Assembly: GCF_003265365.1 (NCBI RefSeq)
Contig: NZ_AUPM01000010.1
Location: 1 to 64,000, forward strand
Source of the DNA: Petrotoga sp. 9PW.55.5.1
GTDB taxonomy: Bacteria > Thermotogota > Thermotogae > Petrotogales > Petrotogaceae
Direction: 5' to 3'
Length of the DNA stretch: 64,000 bases
Shown here: positions 32,961 to 41,412 of the stretch, one piece after another
Layout: every line of letters begins with the position of its first letter
Numbering within the stretch: position 1 is the first letter of the stretch
The notes under the pieces: generated by a model
Told to the model about the DNA's origin: nothing
The model's input: only the letters and a program-made list of their open reading frames with translations
Databases searched by the model: none
Position numbers and translations under genes: made by a program

Positions 32961-35450
32961 TTAGTTTTTGATTACAATATTTATTATTTTTCTTGGCACA
33001 TAAATTACTTTTGCTATTTTATTTCCAGAAGTGTATTTTCGAATTTTATCGTCACTTAACGCGATTTTTTCTATTTCATCTTTATTCATGTTTATGTCTA
33101 TTGTTATTTGGGATCTCAACTTTCCGTTGACCTGAACAGCCAATGTAATTTCTTCTGCTTTCAAGGCATTTTTGTCAATTTCTGGCCAATCAGATTCAAC
33201 TATTAAACTTTCTTTACCCAATATCTTCCATAATTCTTCACTTATATGAGGAGCAATAGGTGAAAGCATCAATAAGAAATTTTCAGAAAATTCTCTTAAA
33301 AGGTTTTTATTCCATTTTGTTTCAGGCATATTGTTTAGATAATCACTGAAATCGTTCAATAGTTCCATGAGCGAACTTACAGCTGTATTAAACTGGAAGT
33401 TTCCTTCAATATCGTTGGTTATTTTTGCTATTGTTTGGTGTAGCTTTCTCCTTAAATCTTTCTCTTGTTTTTCTTCTAAATTATAATCATTAACCAATTC
33501 ATAAGAAGAAATTTTATCTATAATTCTCATATAATTATTCCAAACTTTATTTAAGAATCTATAAGCTCCCTCTATACCAGAATCGTTCCATTCTGCATCC
33601 CGTTCAGGTGGTGCCATAAACAAAATATAAGTTCTTAAAGAATCAGTTCCATATTTTTTGATCATTTCGTCAGGAGAAACTACGTTACCCTTTGATTTAG
33701 ACATCTTTGCGCCATTTCTGTAAATCATGCCTTGTGTAAATAAGTTTTTGAAAGGTTCGTCAAAATCAATTTCTCCCAAGTCTTTTAAGACTTTTGTTAT
33801 AAACCTTGAATACAAAAGATGAAGAATCGCGTGTTCTACTCCACCAATGTATTGATCAACTGGCAACCATCTGTTTACATCTTTTTTTTCAAATGGTTTT
33901 TCTTCCAATTTTGCATTTATATATCTCAAATAATACCAAGAACTATCGACAAAGGTGTCCATTGTGTCTACTTCCCTTGTGGCTTTAGCTCCGCATTTTG
34001 GACAATTAACTTCTTTAAAATAAGGATGGTCTATTAGAGGACTTTTCCCGGTAGGTTCAAATTTTACATCCCTTGGTAATTTTACAGGAAGGTCTTCTTC
34101 TGGGACTGGAACAGTCCCACAATTTTCACAATAGATTATGGGAATCGGTGCTCCCCAATATCTTTGTCTAGAAATTAACCAATCTCTTAATTTATACTGA
34201 GTAACAACTTTTCCAATATTGTTTATTTCTAACCATGAGGATATTTTCTCTATTGCCTCTTTATTATCCAATCCAGTAAATTCGCCAGAATTGACAAGTT
34301 TTCCTTCTCCTGTGTAAGCTTCTTTTAGTGTTTCTTCAGTTGAAGTATCTTCTGAAGAATTTATAACAACCCTTATGGGAAGGTTATACTTAACAGCAAA
34401 TTCATAATCACGCTGATCATGGGCAGGGACCGCCATTATTGCACCAGTACCGTATTCATATAATATATAATTCGCAACGTATATAGGTATTTTTTCATTA
34501 TTTACTGGATTTATTGCATAATTTCCTGTAAACACACCTTCTTTTTCAGTACCTTCAGCAGCTCTTTTAAAACGATCTTGTAAACTAACTTTTCTTAAAA
34601 ACTCTTCAACTTTTTCATGGTTTTCTGGGGTGGTTAATTCTTCTACCAATGGGGATTCTGGCGCAAGAGCCATAAATGTTACTCCCCATAATGTATCAGG
34701 TCTAGTAGTAAAAACTTTTAAAGTTTTATCATTACCATCGATTTTAAATTCAACTTCAGCTCCTGTACTTTTACCTATCCAATTTTTTTGCATAGTTTTA
34801 ACATTTTCAGGCCAGCCAGTTAGTTTTTCGATATCGTTTAATAATTTTTCTGCATAATCAGTTATTTTTAAGTACCATTGTTCTAAATGTCGAATTTCAA
34901 CCGTTGTTCCACATCTTTCGCATTTACCGTTAACAACTTGCTCGTTGGCAAGAACTGTCATACAATTTGGGCACCAGTTCACTGGTGCTTTCTTTTTGTA
35001 AGCTAACCCATTTTTATATAATTGTATAAACAACCATTGAGTCCATTTATAATAATCTTCTTTGCATGTAATTACTTCTCTATCCCAATCATAACTTATT
35101 CCTAATCGCTTAATCTGTTCTCTAATAATATTAATATTTTGCATGGTCCAATCCTCAGGATGAATGTTGCCTTTTTCTATTGCGGCGTTTTCTGCAGGAA
35201 GTCCAAATGCATCAAAACCAAACGGATGCATAACGTTGAACCCTCTCATCCTTTTGTATCTGGCTAAAACATCTCCTATAACATAATTTTTCACATGTCC
35301 AACATGTAATGTTCCTGAAGGATATGGAAACATCACCAAATCGTAGAATTTTCTTTCATAATTATCAATTGAAGCTTTAAATACATCTTTTTCTTCCCAA
35401 ATTTTCTGCCACTTTTTTTCGATATCTTGAGGATTATAATTAGTTGTCAC
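32961..35450 (-). CDS. leuS: Leucyl-tRNA synthetase
   Basis: Charges tRNA-Leu. A class I synthetase of 829 residues. The HIGH box is in [13 protein letters not shown] (about residue 49) and the KMSKS box in [17 protein letters not shown] (about 585). The CP1 editing domain has [14 protein letters not shown] and [17 protein letters not shown] zinc knuckle (WCPNCM...CERCG) is near residue 160 and another CP region has CENCG...CPKCG. The start GTG 35450 lies 11 nt after GGAGG. The adjacent ATG would encode only six codons in another frame. Confidence 0.97.
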   Translation of the reverse strand: MTTNYNPQDIEKKWQKIWEEKDVFKASIDNYERKFYDLVMFPYPSGTLHVGHVKNYVIGDVLARYKRMRGFNVMHPFGFDAFGLPAENAAIEKGNIHPEDWTMQNINIIREQIKRLGISYDWDREVITCKEDYYKWTQWLFIQLYKNGLAYKKKAPVNWCPNCMTVLANEQVVNGKCERCGTTVEIRHLEQWYLKITDYAEKLLNDIEKLTGWPENVKTMQKNWIGKSTGAEVEFKIDGNDKTLKVFTTRPDTLWGVTFMALAPESPLVEELTTPENHEKVEEFLRKVSLQDRFKRAAEGTEKEGVFTGNYAINPVNNEKIPIYVANYILYEYGTGAIMAVPAHDQRDYEFAVKYNLPIRVVINSSEDTSTEETLKEAYTGEGKLVNSGEFTGLDNKEAIEKISSWLEINNIGKVVTQYKLRDWLISRQRYWGAPIPIIYCENCGTVPVPEEDLPVKLPRDVKFEPTGKSPLIDHPYFKEVNCPKCGAKATREVDTMDTFVDSSWYYLRYINAKLEEKPFEKKDVNRWLPVDQYIGGVEHAILHLLYSRFITKVLKDLGEIDFDEPFKNLFTQGMIYRNGAKMSKSKGNVVSPDEMIKKYGTDSLRTYILFMAPPERDAEWNDSGIEGAYRFLNKVWNNYMRIIDKISSYELVNDYNLEEKQEKDLRRKLHQTIAKITNDIEGNFQFNTAVSSLMELLNDFSDYLNNMPETKWNKNLLREFSENFLLMLSPIAPHISEELWKILGKESLIVESDWPEIDKNALKAEEITLAVQVNGKLRSQITIDINMNKDEIEKIALSDDKIRKYTSGNKIAKVIYVPRKIINIVIKN

Positions 35451-35490
35451 TTTTTGTCATTCCTCCATTGTCTTATATTTTCTTTTGTTA

Positions 35491-35499
35491 ATTATAACA
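35491..35499 (-). promoter_or_regulatory. Extended -10 promoter of leuS
   Basis: On minus, TGTTATAAT (35499-35491) matches the extended -10 consensus. It lies about 40 nt before the leuS start and just past the end of the upstream gene. No -35 is apparent, and no T-box-like structure fits in the short leader. Confidence 0.5.
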
Positions 35500-35506
35500 C
35501 AAACTT

Positions 35507-36118
35507 TTATTTTCCACTGACTGTTGGAATATATAGGTTTAAATCAATCATAATATTAGAAATTTCTTTATTGGGATGCTTAATAAGTCTATACTGTCCG
35601 GGTTCTTTTATAAGAAAAAAGACATTTTCTGGAACCCCGCTTTTAAAAGAAGAATTAAAAGGAACTATATAGGTATATTGAGTTTCAATTGATGGTTCTT
35701 TAAAGAAATAGAATTTATAAGGGTTTAGACCTGGTTTTAAATTTCCTTGAAAAACATATCTTCCTTCTGAATTTCTAAAGGCAACCCAAACATCAGAAGA
35801 TCCTATAATGTATATTTGCATATAACCAGTATCTGAAGGATTATCTAGATTAGTTATAATTAAATCTAAATCTTTCAAATGTTTTTCTAAAAAGTTATTT
35901 GAAACAATAAATTTTTCTACTAGTCCATTTGGTTCAAAATATTCACTCATAACTGAAACTTCTTTTTCTATACCAGTCATCCTATCTTCAATTTTAGAAT
36001 TTAATCTATTGAATTGACTTTGCATATTATTTCTATGTTCAATAATCTTTATCTCGGTAGCTATGGACAAGGCAATAGCCACTAAACTGATTACTAAAAC
36101 GGTAACTTTAAATTTCAT
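35507..36118 (-). CDS. Membrane-anchored coiled-coil protein of unknown function
   Basis: I do not recognise it. It has 203 residues: an N-terminal membrane segment (VTVLVISLVAIALSIAT, about residues 4-20), a heptad stretch (HRNNMQSQFNRLNSKIEDRM, about 28-50), then a beta-rich extracytoplasmic domain (GYMQIYIIGSSDVWVAFRNS, GLNPYKFYF, YTYIVPFNS). ATG 36118 with GGAGG upstream is the start; an in-frame TTG at 36130 is not supported. It overlaps the sigma-factor gene by 11 nt, so the two are translationally coupled and may be functionally linked. Confidence 0.6.
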   Translation of the reverse strand: MKFKVTVLVISLVAIALSIATEIKIIEHRNNMQSQFNRLNSKIEDRMTGIEKEVSVMSEYFEPNGLVEKFIVSNNFLEKHLKDLDLIITNLDNPSDTGYMQIYIIGSSDVWVAFRNSEGRYVFQGNLKPGLNPYKFYFFKEPSIETQYTYIVPFNSSFKSGVPENVFFLIKEPGQYRLIKHPNKEISNIMIDLNLYIPTVSGK

Positions 36119-36746
36119 ATCTGCCTCCAAATATATCTAGTATCTTTTCATACTCTTCTGTTTTTTTCTCAAGTACTTTTTTTATTTTTTGAATAGTATT
36201 GTCAACTTTCTTTGTTGTTGTTTTTAGTTGTTTACTTATTTCTTTGTAAGTATAACCTTTTAACCATAATTCTACAATCTCTGTTTCATGTTTTTCAAGT
36301 TCTTCAAGGCTTTTAGAGATAAAGTATTCTTTAAGATAATCTCTTTTATCTGGGTTAACACTTTGTATATAATAATCTGCGTTTTCTGTAAAATTTTCAT
36401 CAGTACTTTCCATACTCAAAGCTTCTGTAAGCACCTTATGTTTATTACGATTCAAATAAGTTATAAAAGATTTCACTTCTGATGAGATATTCATATATGC
36501 AAAACTAGAGAACTTTGTATTGGCATCCTTCTTGAAATTATATACCGCTTGAATTAAACCAACCAAACCTATTTGTAAAAAATCTTCGAATTCTAACCAA
36601 GTACCATAATATTTTGACACTATAGACTTCACCATAGGTTCAAATTTTTCTAATATTATGCCAAGGGCTTGGTTATCTCCTATTTGTGAAAGTTCGATAA
36701 GTCTATTTAAATTCAAGGCTCTAAGCTTGTAGATATGCCTACTCAT
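36108..36746 (-). CDS. RNA polymerase sigma factor, SigH-like
   Basis: A sigma-70 family factor of 212 residues. Region 2 is clear: NRLIELSQIGDNQALGIILE, MVKSIVSKYYGTWLEFEDFL, QIGLVGLIQAVYNFKKDA, FSSFAYMNISSEVKSFI. Region 4 follows near residues 150-195 (ETEIVELWLKGYTYKEISKQ). The layout matches SigH of Firmicutes and Thermotogae rather than FliA or ECF. The target genes are unknown, and I found no matching promoter class in the window. ATG 36746 is used, with GTGAGGA 6 nt upstream; an in-frame GTG at 36758 lies in that site. It is co-transcribed with the coiled-coil protein. Confidence 0.87.
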   Translation of the reverse strand: MSRHIYKLRALNLNRLIELSQIGDNQALGIILEKFEPMVKSIVSKYYGTWLEFEDFLQIGLVGLIQAVYNFKKDANTKFSSFAYMNISSEVKSFITYLNRNKHKVLTEALSMESTDENFTENADYYIQSVNPDKRDYLKEYFISKSLEELEKHETEIVELWLKGYTYKEISKQLKTTTKKVDNTIQKIKKVLEKKTEEYEKILDIFGGRYEI

Positions 36747-36844
36747 ATAATTCCTCACATTTTGGATGTAAGTTGTTTCATTTTGAACAAAGTAATATTT
36801 TTCGCAATGAGATTACTTTCTATTATACTATAAAGTTGTTATAA

Positions 36845-36875
36845 ACAAAAAAGGGCGCAATGCGCCCTTTTTGTT
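36845..36875. terminator. Bidirectional terminator
   Basis: GGGCGC-AAT-GCGCCC (36853-36867) is extended by A/T pairs (AACAAAAA / TTTTTGTT). The A-run on plus gives a U-run on minus, so it closes the lipoprotein/beta-barrel operon. Confidence 0.88.
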
Positions 36876-36889
36876 ATTTTCAAAAACAA

Positions 36890-38104
36890 CTAAAATCCTA
36901 AAGCAATGCTTGTTTTAAACGATAAGCTCCTCATATCAAAAATCTGGGTGAGTTCTTTATCTGTAAAAGAAAATTCACTTCTACTTTCAAAAATTCTTGA
37001 ATTTATTCCAAAACCCAAACTCAAGTTCCAAAAATCATAATAATTTTCAATACCTAAAGAAAGTGAAAGTAGATTCAATAAAGAAGTTTTGGCTTTAAGG
37101 CCCCAATTAAAGGTTTGCCCTTCAAAATAGTATTCGCCATATGGAATAACATCAAGAACCAATACAGGGATTCTCACAAAGCCAGTAACACCTAACGGAT
37201 ATGAGTACTCTTGTGAAACACTTTGAGATTCAGTTGTTGGAGAACTTTCTTCAGAATCATCTCCAAATAAAGTAATTGTTTCATTATAAGTAATCTCGTT
37301 TGTAACGTTTGCAGGCTTAATTCCTATATTCTTAACAGCAACCCCAAAAGTTGGATCTTTAGGCTCTCCAAAGGTAACTCCTATGTCTATGGCCTGACCA
37401 CCATTAGAAAAAAGTTTGTCAGTAAAAGAATTAAAAGAGAGACTTTCAAGCTCTTCATCATTAAAAGAAGAATAAAGTTCGAGTTTTGCATTCAATTCAG
37501 CGGTCAAAATTCCATCTTCAGTGGAAAACTTATACTCAATATTTGTATCCTTCGAATATAATATAGGCATGAAAAAGTTGTAAGTTAGACCAACTGAAAA
37601 ACTGTCGAAATTATATGAACCATATAGACCTGCTTTAATGGAAGAATCTAAGTCAAATGCGATTGAACCTTCATCAGTTTGATAAATCTCGTTCCCTTCA
37701 GCTATGAGTTTTACTAAATCATTGGGAAAGATCAAATCACTTTTTAGATCTACATTAACTACAGCACCAAGGCCGAAACCAAAGATATTTGCAACGAAAT
37801 GACCGTCGATATTATCTTTTGTATAAAATGTAAGATCAGCTCCATTTAGGGATGTGTATAACTCATTAAAATCAAAAGTAATCTTGGTTGCTGTAAGCCA
37901 GGAAAACATATCTGAAGTACTGTATGCATTTTGATATATTAGTAAATCTGGAGATACTACTAATTCAAAAAAACTTCTATTGCCTGTTGATTCTAACAAA
38001 GCCGGATTAAGTGAGCTTTCAAACGATCTTAAAGCTTCTGAAAATATAATCATGCTAAATGTAGAAATAATTAATAATAATATTATTATCTTTTTCAACT
38101 TCAT
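36890..38104 (-). CDS. Outer-membrane beta-barrel-like protein
   Basis: A 404-residue protein with a signal peptide (KKIIILLLIISTFSMIIFSE) and alternating beta strands ending in a C-terminal Phe (SLSFKTSIALGF), which is the outer-membrane insertion signal. Repeated patterns such as FSVGLTYNFFMPIL and LSLSLGIENYYDFWNLSLGF look like membrane strands. An N-terminal ALNPA-type segment (SSLNPALLES) recalls FadL/PorV-like barrels. The cargo is unknown. It follows the lipoprotein gene by 7 nt and ends at a strong terminator, so the pair forms one unit, likely of the toga. Confidence 0.72.
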   Translation of the reverse strand: MKLKKIIILLLIISTFSMIIFSEALRSFESSLNPALLESTGNRSFFELVVSPDLLIYQNAYSTSDMFSWLTATKITFDFNELYTSLNGADLTFYTKDNIDGHFVANIFGFGLGAVVNVDLKSDLIFPNDLVKLIAEGNEIYQTDEGSIAFDLDSSIKAGLYGSYNFDSFSVGLTYNFFMPILYSKDTNIEYKFSTEDGILTAELNAKLELYSSFNDEELESLSFNSFTDKLFSNGGQAIDIGVTFGEPKDPTFGVAVKNIGIKPANVTNEITYNETITLFGDDSEESSPTTESQSVSQEYSYPLGVTGFVRIPVLVLDVIPYGEYYFEGQTFNWGLKAKTSLLNLLSLSLGIENYYDFWNLSLGFGINSRIFESRSEFSFTDKELTQIFDMRSLSFKTSIALGF

Positions 38105-38111
38105 CCCCTCC

Positions 38112-39233
38112 TCATTCTGCCGTTAAAGATATTGGAATAGTTATATCAGTAACTAAATCTATCCAAAGTGAAACTTCCAAACTACCTTCTGTGTTTAATG
38201 CGTAAGTACCATCGGGTAACCTTATAGAGAATAACAGATTGTATGGGATTTTATTTTTTATATCGTTTATAAAACCTGTTAGATCAAGCACTTCCCCTTC
38301 TTTTTGTCCCGTTGAAATAGTTTTTACAACAGGGTCACCTAATGGATTTTCTTCATCCACATCCCATCCTTGTACACTCAACTTTAGAGATAATCCCGTA
38401 TTATTTTTATAATCCATGTAAAGTTTAAGAGATTCAATTCCATCAAATATATCGCTAAGGATATCATCTTCACTATCTTGACTTCTACCAAAAATATCTT
38501 CGTTTCCAATATCGTCTTCGTTGGAGTATAGTTCAACTTCCTGGCTTATAGTGAATTTGAAAGGAAGAGTAAATAATAGGTTTATAGTTGTATCGTCACC
38601 AGCTACGAATCCTTCGTTAAAAGTTATATCCATATCACTAATTACGATAACTTCTTGAGAATTAAATAGATCAGCAATATCGGTTGGATCTTCAGAATCA
38701 GAGGATAAATGGACTGGCACTGGGTTATCTTTAGCAGTTAACGTAGCCTCAATTGTAACATTTGTTGCATTTCTAGTCTCTAGTTTGACTAAGAGAGATT
38801 CTAGTTCAATATCGTCAAAGATGCCTAAACCCCCTTCAGGAAATGAAGCTATTGTTGCGGGGTCTGACGGAACTATTAGCGTTAGAGTTGTTGAATCACT
38901 ACTTGCAGATATCCAAGCGGAAATATCATTAAAATCACTCACAGGCAACTTTCCTAAAATTTCCTCACCATTAAAAACCTGCATATCCACCTCGTAGGCT
39001 AAATTGTCGGAATCGGAAGTGGTCTTTTTTACCGTTGCATTTTCGAAAATACTTTTTAAATTATCCTCAATCTCTTTAAAATCAAACAGGTCTTCCATTG
39101 CTATACTTTCCTCATAAAGAATCGGTATCTGAAGTTTTGGCGAAGTTTTTATTTCTACTTCTTGAAGAGCACATGATGTTACTAAGAGCATAGAAGCAGC
39201 GATCAAAGTAAATACCAAATAAAACCTTTTCAT
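38112..39233 (-). CDS. Lipoprotein of unknown function, partner of the beta-barrel
   Basis: A 373-residue exported lipoprotein. The signal peptide FYLVFTLIAASMLLVTSCAL has a lipobox (LVTSCA), with Cys near residue 21. The mature part is acidic and beta-rich, with Asp/Asn-rich segments (NEDDIGNEDIFGRSQDSEDD) and DMDITFNEGFVAGDDTTINL. I cannot assign a domain. ATG 39233 has GGGGGTGA upstream; an in-frame TTG at 39248 precedes the site. It is followed directly by the barrel gene, a pairing typical of outer-membrane assembly or surface-layer partners (inference). Confidence 0.7.
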   Translation of the reverse strand: MKRFYLVFTLIAASMLLVTSCALQEVEIKTSPKLQIPILYEESIAMEDLFDFKEIEDNLKSIFENATVKKTTSDSDNLAYEVDMQVFNGEEILGKLPVSDFNDISAWISASSDSTTLTLIVPSDPATIASFPEGGLGIFDDIELESLLVKLETRNATNVTIEATLTAKDNPVPVHLSSDSEDPTDIADLFNSQEVIVISDMDITFNEGFVAGDDTTINLLFTLPFKFTISQEVELYSNEDDIGNEDIFGRSQDSEDDILSDIFDGIESLKLYMDYKNNTGLSLKLSVQGWDVDEENPLGDPVVKTISTGQKEGEVLDLTGFINDIKNKIPYNLLFSIRLPDGTYALNTEGSLEVSLWIDLVTDITIPISLTAE

Positions 39234-39403
39234 TTTTTTCACCCCCAAAAATTTTTCTTACTTAATTATATATTTATAATATATATAATACTATGATTAT
39301 ACAACAAAAAAACTAAAAAAAATCTAAATCGTGTTTTTTTTAAAAGTGAGGAAATTGCAAAATAATTTAATTTTTTTGACTATCTTTCTTAATAATGTTT
39401 AGG

Positions 39404-39490
39404 TATAATGTAAGTACCCATCCCCCCGAAACATCATTATTGATATTTCGGCCCATCCAATGAGGACGCTTATGCGTCCTCATTGTTTTT
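39404..39490 (+). ncRNA. Candidate small RNA with its own -10 and terminator
   Basis: On plus, TATAAT (39404-39409) is followed by a sequence with two stem-loops. The first is CCGAAACATCA / TGATATTTCGG (39426-39436, 39441-39451; one mismatch, TTAT loop). The second is a perfect 12-bp stem (39458-39469, 39474-39485; TTAT loop) directly followed by TTTTT, an intrinsic terminator oriented for plus. No plus-strand gene lies upstream or downstream. The expected RNA is about 75 nt, begins near 39416, and carries CCCATCC twice (39417, 39452). The -35 is weak: TTGACT at 39376 is 22 nt from the -10. Confidence 0.5.
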
Positions 39491-39495
39491 AGCGT

Positions 39496-40215
39496 TTACA
39501 GTCTTTCAACCTCTTCAATTTTCAACTTTTTTATATCCCCAGCTTTGGGTACTAGATCTATACTCCATGGACCAAACTTTACTCTTTTTAGTTCCAAAAC
39601 TTTATAACCTAAAGCTTTTACCATCAATTTTATCTGTCTTTTTTTGCCTTCGTTTATACTTATTTGGAGTATAGATTTATCGCCTTGCTTTTTTATTATT
39701 CTTACTTTAGATTTCAACGTTTTATAACCTGTTTCTAAAGTTATTCCGTTTTCTAACTTACTGATTTCTTTTTGTGTAGGTACAGCATTTATTAGAACCT
39801 CATAGACTTTTGTTACCTTATTTTCAGGCCTTAATAGGTAGTTTGCAATCTCACCATCGTTAGTTAGAAGAATAACACCACTTGCATCATAATCAAGACG
39901 TCCAACGTAAAAGACTTTTTCTTCTATCTTTCCTTTTATTAAATCGTATATCGTTTTTCTTCCAAAATCATCTTTAAAAGTGCATAATACCCATTTTGGT
40001 TTGTTTAGTAGGTAGTATACTTTGTTTTCAGATATCTTTTTTAATAGTGAAAAACTGTATTTTTTATTTTCAAATTCTATGGAATCATCTGTTTTTAATT
40101 GATACCAAGGTTCTTTGACTATTTTTTCATTTACTTTTACACCCTTATTTAATATATACTCAGAGGCCCCTCTTCTACTTAGCGATATTAACTGAAGCGC
40201 TTTTTGTAACGTCAT
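39496..40215 (-). CDS. RsuA/RluB-family pseudouridine synthase
   Basis: Isomerizes uridine to pseudouridine in rRNA (16S or 23S). It has 239 residues. An N-terminal S4 RNA-binding domain (LQKALQLISLSRRGASEYIL ... VKVNEKIVKEPWYQL) precedes the catalytic domain with GRLDYDASGVILLTNDG, where Asp is the nucleophile, and RQIKLMVKALGYKVLELKRV near the end. RluB is favoured by its coupling to scpB, a common arrangement. The start ATG 40215 lies inside the scpB end, a 41-nt overlap, with GGAGG 14 nt upstream. Confidence 0.92.
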   Translation of the reverse strand: MTLQKALQLISLSRRGASEYILNKGVKVNEKIVKEPWYQLKTDDSIEFENKKYSFSLLKKISENKVYYLLNKPKWVLCTFKDDFGRKTIYDLIKGKIEEKVFYVGRLDYDASGVILLTNDGEIANYLLRPENKVTKVYEVLINAVPTQKEISKLENGITLETGYKTLKSKVRIIKKQGDKSILQISINEGKKRQIKLMVKALGYKVLELKRVKFGPWSIDLVPKAGDIKKLKIEEVERL

Positions 40216-40720
40216 TTTTCTTCATTGCCTCCAATTTTTTTAAAGTTTCATCGGGTAAAAGTTCATAAAACTTTTCACTTAGTTTGTAGTATGTATGATT
40301 GTCTTTTTTTATTTTTTTTACCAAGTCATAATCCAGTAATTTTTTTAGTTGATGATAACTATTTTTACCCCTCGTTTTTTCAATTTCAATGGCTCTACTA
40401 TCTCCATTCATAAACAAAATTGCAAGAACTTCAAATTGAGTTTCTGTAAGCTCTAATTTTCTTATATTTGGAAATATCATTGATTTTATTTCGGGTTTTA
40501 TCTCAAACCGGTACTTATTCCCAATTTTGACAAGTTCTACTCCATGTTGATCCCCTATATAATGATAAACAATTTCATTCATATAATCTCTTAGATCGTC
40601 GCTTTTAATATTTAACCTTTTGGATATTTCTTTAAAACTTATCCCATTTGGCTTAGAAAAAATAAGCGCTTCTATCATTCTTATTTCAACATCTATCTTA
40701 TCTTTTTTATCTATATTCAT
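40175..40720 (-). CDS. scpB: Segregation and condensation protein B
   Basis: A winged-helix kleisin-associated subunit of the SMC complex that compacts and segregates the chromosome. It has 181 residues: EIRMIEALIFSKPNGISFKE, ISKRLNIKSDDLRDYMNEIV, then RKLELTETQFEVLAILFMN and the second winged helix (YHQLKKLLDYDLVKKIK). ATG 40720 is used, with GGAAGTGAT 5 nt upstream; a longer in-frame TTG start (40798) lies deep in scpA. It overlaps scpA by 14 nt and the RluB-like gene by 41 nt. Confidence 0.88.
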   Translation of the reverse strand: MNIDKKDKIDVEIRMIEALIFSKPNGISFKEISKRLNIKSDDLRDYMNEIVYHYIGDQHGVELVKIGNKYRFEIKPEIKSMIFPNIRKLELTETQFEVLAILFMNGDSRAIEIEKTRGKNSYHQLKKLLDYDLVKKIKKDNHTYYKLSEKFYELLPDETLKKLEAMKKNDVTKSASVNIAK

Positions 40721-41396
40721 TGGGATCACTTCCAAGATGTTTATTAGATGATTTAATGAAGTATCCATTGCTATAATCAAAAAAACCTCGGTTAACAAGA
40801 ATTAAAGAAGCTAAAAACATTACCAAAAAGTTCAATTTGTTGTGTTTTGAGTATTCAAATAAATCAAATGAATTAAAATGCTCTTTTTTTTCTAAAAATT
40901 CTATAGCATCTTCTATACGATAAGCTTCTTTGATTATTTCTAATTTTTTTTGTTTTGATATATAATCATCAAAAAATTTTACTAATTGGTATTTAACGTC
41001 TTCTTTTTCCATTGATGCCTTATTTTTAACTTTAATAGGTTTCTTTTTTTCTTTTCCAAAATTGTTCTTTATTACTTCTTGTGCCTTTTTTATGATATCG
41101 TAATTTTCAATAGTTGTGTATATATATTCCCTGTGTTTTTTAAATTCTTTGTCTTTATGTGAGTTAGGTAAAATTTCTTTTGATTTTAAAAAAGTTAGAT
41201 ATGAAGCTAATTCTAAAAATTCTCCGATTGAATTTAAATCCTGAAAGTTATTGTTAACGTAATCAACAAAAATATCAGAAATATAACTTACTGATATCTT
41301 TCTAACTGGTATCTTCTTTTCTTTTACTAATTCAACAAGCTTATTAAAAGGTCCTGAAAACACATCCAGTTTTACATCTAACTCTTCAAATGAGAT
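40707..41396 (-). CDS. scpA: Segregation and condensation protein A, probable ATC start
   Basis: The kleisin subunit of SMC-ScpAB. It has 229 residues if started at ATC 41396. The N-terminus ELDVKLDVFSGPFNKLVELV is the ScpA signature (VxLxxFEGPLDLLLxLI), followed by ISVSYISDIFVDYV and ASYLTFLKSKEILP; the C-terminal winged helix holds the FLVMFLASLILVNR stretch. The frame opens after TAA at 41411-41409, and no ATG, GTG or TTG occurs before the signature. GGGAGTGA (41408-41401) lies 4 nt before ATC. The first ordinary start, GTG 41363, has no Shine-Dalgarno and would delete the first strand. It lies 16 nt after trpS. Confidence 0.87.
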   Translation of the reverse strand: MSFEELDVKLDVFSGPFNKLVELVKEKKIPVRKISVSYISDIFVDYVNNNFQDLNSIGEFLELASYLTFLKSKEILPNSHKDKEFKKHREYIYTTIENYDIIKKAQEVIKNNFGKEKKKPIKVKNKASMEKEDVKYQLVKFFDDYISKQKKLEIIKEAYRIEDAIEFLEKKEHFNSFDLFEYSKHNKLNFLVMFLASLILVNRGFFDYSNGYFIKSSNKHLGSDPNEYR

Positions 41397-41412
41397 CTTT
41401 TCACTCCCTTAA

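Noticed and set aside
36822-36827. TATAAT on minus as the sigH promoter
   Set aside because: No -35 of quality at 16-18 nt, and the expected -35 falls in the terminator; left uncalled.
39376-39409. TTGACT and TATAAT as a complete promoter for the candidate small RNA
   Set aside because: The spacer is 22 nt, too long for sigma-A; only the -10 is retained as evidence.
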